A DNA stretch of 64,000 nucleotides from Ceratodon purpureus (Eukaryota; Streptophyta; Bryopsida; Pseudoditrichales; Ditrichaceae), in assembly GCA_014871385.1 (NCBI GenBank), contig CM026426.1, forward strand, positions 17,546,183-17,610,182, written 5' to 3'. Shown here one piece after another: positions 58,062 to 64,000 of this stretch (position 1 is the first letter of the stretch; every line of letters starts with the position of its first letter). Both the position numbers and the translations under genes were made by a program. The notes beneath the pieces are model-generated. The model was not told where the DNA came from, did not search any database, and worked only from the letters and a program-made list of their open reading frames with translations.

Positions 58062-59005
58062 ATGCTAAATGCTAAGTACAAAGATGGAATTCAATGCTGC
58101 TTTTGTTCAGTATTTTCACGTCTGCAGAGGCGACAACATCACTTTTTCCAGGAGGCTAGTTGAGGGCTTCTTGCACTAGTGCGCTTGGCTGCACAAGATG
58201 ACGAAGATAAGGACAAAGAGGAAGAGGAAGAGTTTGTTCATGCAATGGACGGGCAGAACAAAGTACCACTGAAGCAAGTTCGTGCAGCCATTGTGGACGA
58301 CATTGTGCAGGTTGCCCTGGCTGTCAGAGACACATGCGACACTGTTGATGCAAGATTCTCATTCAAAGAAGGTAGATCATGGCAAGAAGGAATCATCTCT
58401 TATTTTCATGTTTAATCGTTGTTCAGGCATTACAAGTGCTTTTGGTGGTTTCATCCTATCAACATTGTACTATTGTAATGTTCACTAACATTATGTATCT
58501 TGCATCTTTTGTGGAATCAATACATTTCACCTTTTGCCCTATAGTTTGCAATTAGTTATAATCAATTATCTCGTAACTCTTTAGCTTAAGACTGTCAACA
58601 TTGTCAATTCATTGCCAGTCTTACATATGCTTAAGATGTGGAAGAGCTGCAGGTTGACGAACACGGCAAAGATTTCCAGCAAAGACTAGGAATGTTTGCT
58701 CTTCAGATACTGGTTTGTACTCCTTGATCTCACTTTTAAAAGCCATATTTAGCACTGTTCTAAATTTATAATCTTGGTCACACCTGATACACATGTTTGT
58801 CAGTGTTGGTACTTTTATTATTTTGCTCTTTGTCTAAGTGTTGATTGATTGCAGGGTATCGCGGGGGAAAGAATTGCACACTCAGGATGGGAAGTCCCAC
58901 TGGCAGTAATCGAGCTTGTTGAGCTGCTGCCGTCCTGTGGTGTTTCTATGTTCTTGCTGCTCATAGGCGATCGGATTCAAGCTCTTATTGAAATGACAGC
59001 CGACG
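58062..59005 (+). CDS. Host gene exons right of the insertion (ALF4/glomulin-like?)
   Basis: Exon a, 58062-58371, continues the frame broken at 47147. It has one in-frame TGA near 58161, then LAAQDDEDKDKEEEEEFVHAM, and ends in donor GGTAGA. Exon b, 58636-58712, and exon c, 58855-59005, are phase-matched (G plus AT; then phase 0). Exon b reads FQQRLGMFALQIL; exon c reads VELLPSCGVSMFLLLIGD. The ALQIL...LPxCGxSxxxLxxG arrangement recalls ALF4/glomulin, regulators that bind the RBX1 subunit of cullin ligases. That is a guess from pattern. Exon phase agreement shows a real, if damaged, gene. Later exons were not identified confidently. Confidence 0.45.
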
Positions 59006-59009
59006 GTAA

Positions 59010-59717
59010 GCATTTTAATTTCTAACATTGTGACCCAATTAGTTTCTTGGCTTTAGTTTCCGACTTGCATAGATAAGAAAATTCACTCAGAATAGATCAC
59101 CTATGTTAATGAGACGCAAAGCATGAGATTGCACTATCTATTAGCCTTTCCTTGCAGATTCAATATCTAGTTTGAAAGGGCAATATGATTCAAGTAATTG
59201 CTTAAGAGATGATTACATATATGATTTAAGCTTAATCCTGCATTATTTTGACAATATATGTTCAAACAAATCTGCAGCCTTCATAGTTTGCCATGCTGAC
59301 GTTGTGGTCTCCATTTAGAGGTGGCAGGGAGCTCTGACCATGTTGCACAAACGAACTAGAAGAAAGGAGAAGCTACAAAAGGAGCCGCGCTTGAAGGTTA
59401 GGTGTCCGTGAATGTTCACTCTGTGTCGTTTATAATCCGAGGATCCGAGAATTGAAGTGGCCTGTGAAAATAGACTCCGAGGGTCCTTTAGCTCCGTAGA
59501 AGAAAGTTGATTCATTCAATGAGGTTCTTCGTGATGTTGTGGATTGGCTTATCACTCAGGTAGAGCCTTTTTATTTTTATTTTTTATGCATGTTTCCCTT
59601 GTACTGGTGATGTTATCGGTGTTATGTTTTGTCCGTTTGTGCAGTACATATAGCCGCAGCAAGGGCAGAAATTGGTGCGCACAATCCCATTGGAAGAATC
59701 CGGATTAAGGTCGGAAG
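59010..59717 (+). other. Intron or 3' remains of the host gene
   Basis: It contains a weak frame (YNPRIRELKWPVKIDSEGPL, about 59430-59490) with a stop. It may be another exon or mobile-element debris. The CACTA terminus follows at 59718. Confidence 0.25.
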
Positions 59718-60442
59718 CACTAGAGGAAAACCGAGGCTTAGGGGACGTAAAAACGCGTCAAAGATGACACGGGCCCAGACTATACGAAATTAGTGTGGAA
59801 ATCTGGTCCAAAGTGACGTAGTGTACGTCAAGTAGGGTTAACGTGCGAATGTCACATTTGACGCGGCTTTGACGCAAAATAAATTTACGTCACCTTGGAT
59901 GTTACGAGTGACATAGCAGCGTCAAGAGAGACATACAAGGTAGATCCGGCAGTGTGGAAAAGTAAATTTTTGAAGGGGTTTTTTACCTCGCCGTGATTTT
60001 CAAATGGCTAAATATGGTAATATCTAAAGTCCGCACGTCACTTTTAACATAGATGGGTGTCATACATGTTAAAATGTGTTAAAAGTGATGTTATTAGAGA
60101 TCCGACGTGGAAAGCGTGTTTGATGTGACCAACTGACGTGGAAGCTATGGCTGACATGGACTCGAGGGTTGAACAGGGTCAACAGACCGGGGGGGTGTCA
60201 ATAGTGACGCGTTTGTTTCTAGTGACATCAAAACGCGTCAAGTATGTATTTCATATGACATATTGGAACAGCTGACGTGTCCCTTGTGCGGATAAGGTGC
60301 GGCCAACGTGGCACCTAGGGCTCGACCTAGTCAACATCCTAGGAGATGTCAATAGTGACGCGAGCGTCACGGTAAACATGAAATTGAGTCAAGCTGTGTT
60401 TACGGAAACGTGTTTACATCCTAGGTTTTCTGTGCTTGGATA

Positions 60443-60925
60443 GTGTCAACAGGATCGGTGATCACCAGGAGGTGTGAGTGCGCCACACTTCATAGGTCAG
60501 CCATGCCCGAGTTGGGGGTGGGGGGGAAGGCTGGGGGCACAGACAGAGCATCTGCTGAAATGGCGAGCGTGCGTCTTGCAACATCGAGGAGGACGAGAGC
60601 AGCAGTGGGTTTAACCGCGGAGGCTCCGCAAACTGTGGAAGACCTGCGGCCATGGATGGCAGAGGTGGAGCGAGCGAAGGGTCGCGGCATGGACGTCCGG
60701 GAGTTTAGACACATTGCAAAGCTAGTGGAGCCCGGAGCGGAATGGCGTTGGACAGTGTGCTGCACCACTGAGCTCCTGATGGTCATGGCGGATTCTCTAG
60801 TTGCGTTTCCCTTCAGGATCAGCGACGCCAGAAGCTCTAATGGGGCTTCAAACTCTGCTGCGTGTGCGAACCCGGAGAGCCACGGAATTCTACACGTGAG
60901 TTGGTTGGGGGATTCTGCACGTTAG
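60443..60925 (+). CDS. Possible second ORF of the CACTA element
   Basis: A 160-residue open frame, GC-richer than its surroundings, opposite to the transposase: GVGGKAGGTDRASAEMASVR, EDLRPWMAEVERAKGRGMDV, FRHIAKLVEPGAEWRWTVCC. No domain is recognised. Its position between subterminal repeats is where captured gene pieces often sit in CACTA elements. It could equally be a chance frame in GC-rich sequence. Confidence 0.3.
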   Translation: MSTGSVITRRCECATLHRSAMPELGVGGKAGGTDRASAEMASVRLATSRRTRAAVGLTAEAPQTVEDLRPWMAEVERAKGRGMDVREFRHIAKLVEPGAEWRWTVCCTTELLMVMADSLVAFPFRISDARSSNGASNSAACANPESHGILHVSWLGDSAR

Positions 60926-61494
60926 GGATAGGCAAAGTTTTACATACCCAGCTGCACATTGGACTACCCAGCAGGAGTCGCTCGTCACGGAAACTTGTAT
61001 AGTCTGTTTGGAGTTGTACTGAATCTACTTCCTGTATAGATACCGTACCTTTCGACGTTCAGTACGAAGGCTTTAACAGAATCTACTACTGCTTGAGGGA
61101 TTCGCATGTGTGTATTGAATAGGAGAGTGCGGTCATGGAAACATGTCTCTGCACATTTAGGGTTGGAAATTGTGCCTCCGCTGTGCTTGGTGAACAACCA
61201 GATTCCTTTGTAATGTCAAATGTGTGATTTACTTAAAGTAACCGTGTGGTGATTTGCTTCAAGTCCGGTTGCGCTGTACCACTCACGTCAATGTTGACAT
61301 GAGATTTCAACATTTGTTGCGTCATTCTAGACAAGCAAGCGTCTCCATTGACAGCCCGAGCGTCACCACTGACGTAACGTTAACATTAATGACTACTTCG
61401 TGGACATAAGCGAATGTTTTTTGGAATTCCAAACGCGTGACAGTGCGTCACTTGGAACATGCTATGATGTCATGCAAATTAGGTCCTGAAGTCT

Positions 61495-63760
61495 TCATTC
61501 ATCACTGTCTGATGAATCGCCAAGGAGGTGGTCCGAGTCCTCATCGTCAGCGACATCTCCTGCTCCCACAGGCTCTACTACGTGAGCGTGGACAAAAGAG
61601 CCGTTCCTTATGGAATCTTCCGCTTCTGAGTGCCCTCTTCCACGTCTGTCTACGTTACTAGCGCCACATGGATGGGGGCTGCTAGTGATCACTGTGTCAG
61701 CGTCATCATGTTCATCATCAAATGCGCGTGCTCCACGGCTGCCTCTAACCTCAACCTTGCACACCACTTTCCACGGCCCATCGTCTTGAACATAAAACAC
61801 TTGGTGCACGTGAATGGGGAACGCAAACGATTGGGGACCTAGAGGTATGTTGTTTTGATCAGCGAAGTTGACAGACATAAAGCCATGTTCATCTCGCTTC
61901 ATTGTTGGTGACGCACCTCCCATTCTTCCTTTAACCCATGAACAGAGTAGAACTACAACGCATGTGCGCCTATAGTCTAGTTCTAGTATTTCTTCAACAT
62001 GCCCCACGTACTCCTCTGTCTGTGCCCCTTCGTCGTCGGTGAAGGTAGCGTGCACTCCACTGTCCATGGTGGTGCCAGACGCTTCAATTGAGCGGCAGCG
62101 GAAGTGCATGTCGTAGGCCTTCATCGATCGATAGGCCGTTGCGTTTACAGTGGGAGGTCTAGACAAGTCGTACGTAGTCTGATCGATGCGCCTCGATCGA
62201 GCTGCCCGGTCTGTGTCAACTGCTATTCTTAGCCACACCAAAAATGGTGGCATGGCCCTCGCCTGTGCTGAATTGACAAAAGGTGGGCGTCTCCTTCGCC
62301 CACCTCGTCCACGTTGGCTCCCTCTCCCGAGTAATAACTTGGACGACTTCTCGACCTCGTACGCCCTAGAATAAGACACATCCCGACATTTGCTGTTTTG
62401 TCAAACACCATCAGCATTCATGGTTACAGCAAATTACTAGGGGATTATCTTCAATAGAGTGACGCGTTTTAACGTTATTGGCAACATGCGTTAGCGCAAG
62501 CGGACTGTCTTAGACGTCAATACGTGTTTATGATGACGTGTTCCTATCTTAACGCATGTTAATAGTAACGTGAAAACATGACGCAAACCTATGTTTAGTC
62601 ATGTTCCGAATCTGTGATAAAGGAACCTTCCTGTTAATAATGACGTAAACATCTCACCTTCTATAGTGTTGCAATGTGGCCGCGTTTGTGACTACAAAGT
62701 TGTGAATCCAGTCCCGAAGAGTGCGGGACACCACTCGTTTCGTACCCTTGCCCTCCACCATTTCGTCATGCATTGCTTGCTCTTCGTTTGCATCCCACAC
62801 TCTCCGGGATGTAGCTCCGTAACGTTCCACATACTCTGAGCAGAATCCGAGTGTTTCTTCCATTGAGTATGCCTCCGCCATGCAGCCCTCTGGTCTAGCA
62901 TACGAACGCACATAGTCCTTAAGGGTCTTCATGTATCGCTCCATCGGGTACATCCAGCGGCAATGAACTGGACCGCATATGAAGAGCTCCTCCATGAGAT
63001 GCACTAGAAGGTGTGTCATGATCACCATTGACCCCAGGGGGAATTCGCGCTCGGTCATACAAAGCGTCTCATTCGCGTCTGCAATCCATTCTTGTTCTTT
63101 AGACATGTCGACTGTGCGACTACACAAGCGCCTAAATACCCTGCTAACCCTCATGATGCAAGTCCGGACATCTGTACTCATGTCCACATTACGCAGCGCT
63201 GATGGAAGTATCTGCAATAGCATTGGTTCAAGATCAGTCGGTTACGTAGTCAGACGGAGTCCTAATGTCATGCTGGATCCATAGAAGAGTTTGACGACAT
63301 GGTAGCATACACAGAATTCAGAAATCCAGATTTCAAGCGAAGCACATAGCGAGGATAATTCAATGCACCTGTTGCATGAGGACGTGAAAATCGTGGGATT
63401 TGAGGAACCAGAGCCTTCCCTCTGAAACTCGTTTGTGAATCGCACCAGCGAAATTGGATGGTACCTTCGTTGAACCAATCACGCCAAGCATGTCAGACCT
63501 AGCTTGTGGAAGGAGAACATAAGGTGCGTGTGGCATGAAAAGGCGGCTGTCGGGACCCTATGCGGGCCTCAACCATAGGTCAGGCCTAATTCCCATGTCC
63601 TTTAAGTCCAAGCGTCCTCTTGGATAATCTGTCTCTCCAAATAAAGTCTTTATTATGTTTTCACAAAGGTTTTTCTCGCAATGCATGACGTCCAGAGTGT
63701 GTCTTATGAGCAAGTCCTGCACTACATTGAACACTGCATGAAAGAGGCCAAATGACTTCT
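61495..63760 (-). pseudogene. CACTA transposase, C-terminal exons (tnp2 end, DUF4218, DUF4216)
   Basis: Exon at 63760-63369: tnp2 end HTLDVMHCEKNLCENIIKTL, RLDLKDMGIRPDLWLRP, a TAG at about 63560, then DUF4218 start LWFLKSHDFHVLMQQ and donor CAG/GTGC. Exon from 63211 (acceptor TTGCAG) to about 62660: ILPSALRNVD, VHCRWMYPMERYMKTLKDYV, RSYARPEGCMAEAY, the hallmark of DUF4218. Exon about 62373-61495: DUF4216, with HVEEILELDYRRTCVVVL, HQVFYVQDDGPWKVV and an acidic tail ending at 61495. The intron between the last two exons is packed with TGACG/AACGC motifs. It is a plant En/Spm-type transposase; the N-terminal domains lie outside the window. Confidence 0.8.
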
Positions 63761-64000
63761 GTAACCTTGGGGTGTAAGGGTTTAGGGGACGCTGGTTTAC
63801 ACAACCTTGCGATTCATATGAATCATGACAGTGGTTGATGGGGACAAATGTTAAACGACGTCGAAGATGACGTACATGAAATATGGAATTTTACTTCACC
63901 AGCGTTTGCAATGACGCTATTGAACGTAAGTTTCTCTCACAATGCGTTTAAATTGATAGAAGAATGAACAACATTTACGTCAAAAAAGCGTTATTATAGA

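Larger units (their letters stand above)
59718..64000 (-). mobile_element. CACTA (En/Spm) element, 3' portion
   Basis: A CACTA terminus CACTAGAGGAAAACCGAGG begins at 59718, preceded by GAAG. The transposase reads toward it from the right edge and its 5' part lies beyond the window. The 10-mer AAACGCGTCA and its reverse complement recur at 59751, 60205, 60231 and 62460 with many TGACGT/ACGTCA variants, typical of the subterminal repeats that CACTA DNA-binding proteins use. Stops in the transposase suggest a non-autonomous copy. The other end is not visible, so the boundary call depends on the terminus pattern and transposase direction. Confidence 0.6.

Noticed and set aside
1-64000. LTR retrotransposon, Polinton or other capsid-bearing element
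   Set aside because: No integrase, protease, capsid or LTR pair seen; the only reverse-transcriptase-related signal is the LINE zinc-binding tail at the left edge.

Overview
The window looks like nuclear DNA of a land plant, most likely a seedless one (bryophyte-like). Genes are intron-bearing with TATA boxes. The mobile-element families seen here (a SWIM-type MULE, a kinase-carrying hAT, a Plavaka-like transposase, and a CACTA with DUF4216/DUF4218) fit what I remember of moss, liverwort and lycophyte genomes. The species assignment is inference only. I found no LTR, capsid or envelope genes, and no tRNA, rRNA or CRISPR.

Layout. 1-1.8 kb: LINE debris. 2.1-18.5 kb: a cluster of short lineage-specific genes in three paralogous pairs (two F-box-like). 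An imperfect palindrome, WTGGCGCCNGCGCCAW, sits between them; it also recurs around two more small genes at 32-35 kb. A 4.46-kb non-autonomous hAT element (9845-14306) with GC-rich ends, an AT-rich core and an 8-bp duplication sits inside the cluster. 18.7-23.3 kb: a multi-exon reverse-strand gene combining a ParB-like GNHR domain, a permuted (beta-class order) amino-methyltransferase and, at its upstream end, RNA-polymerase-II-CTD-like heptads. 24.4-30.3 kb: a MULE-type transposase with a SWIM finger between two small nuclear-looking genes. 30.5-37.7 kb: A-rich sequence, a 246-bp hAT miniature element and a few small genes. 37.7-39.2 kb: a broken member of a repeated plant family. 41.5-45.8 kb: a Plavaka-like transposase.

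47148-58061 is one 10.9-kb hAT element with a perfect 8-bp target duplication (ATGCTAAA). It carries a BED/DUF659/hAT transposase, a protein-kinase gene and a coiled-coil RING-finger gene, with four G/C-rich minisatellite arrays arranged as two nested inverted pairs. It landed inside a coding exon of a host gene whose frame resumes across the insertion (58062 onward, ALF4/glomulin-like at best guess). A 739-bp miniature element, also present at 3047, later split the transposase. From 59718 to the window end lies the 3' part of a CACTA element.

The strongest candidates for something undescribed are the hAT element with kinase and RING cargo, the ParB-like/methyltransferase gene with CTD-like repeats, and the palindrome punctuating the small-gene cluster. 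All assignments are from reading motifs by eye; no searches were run.
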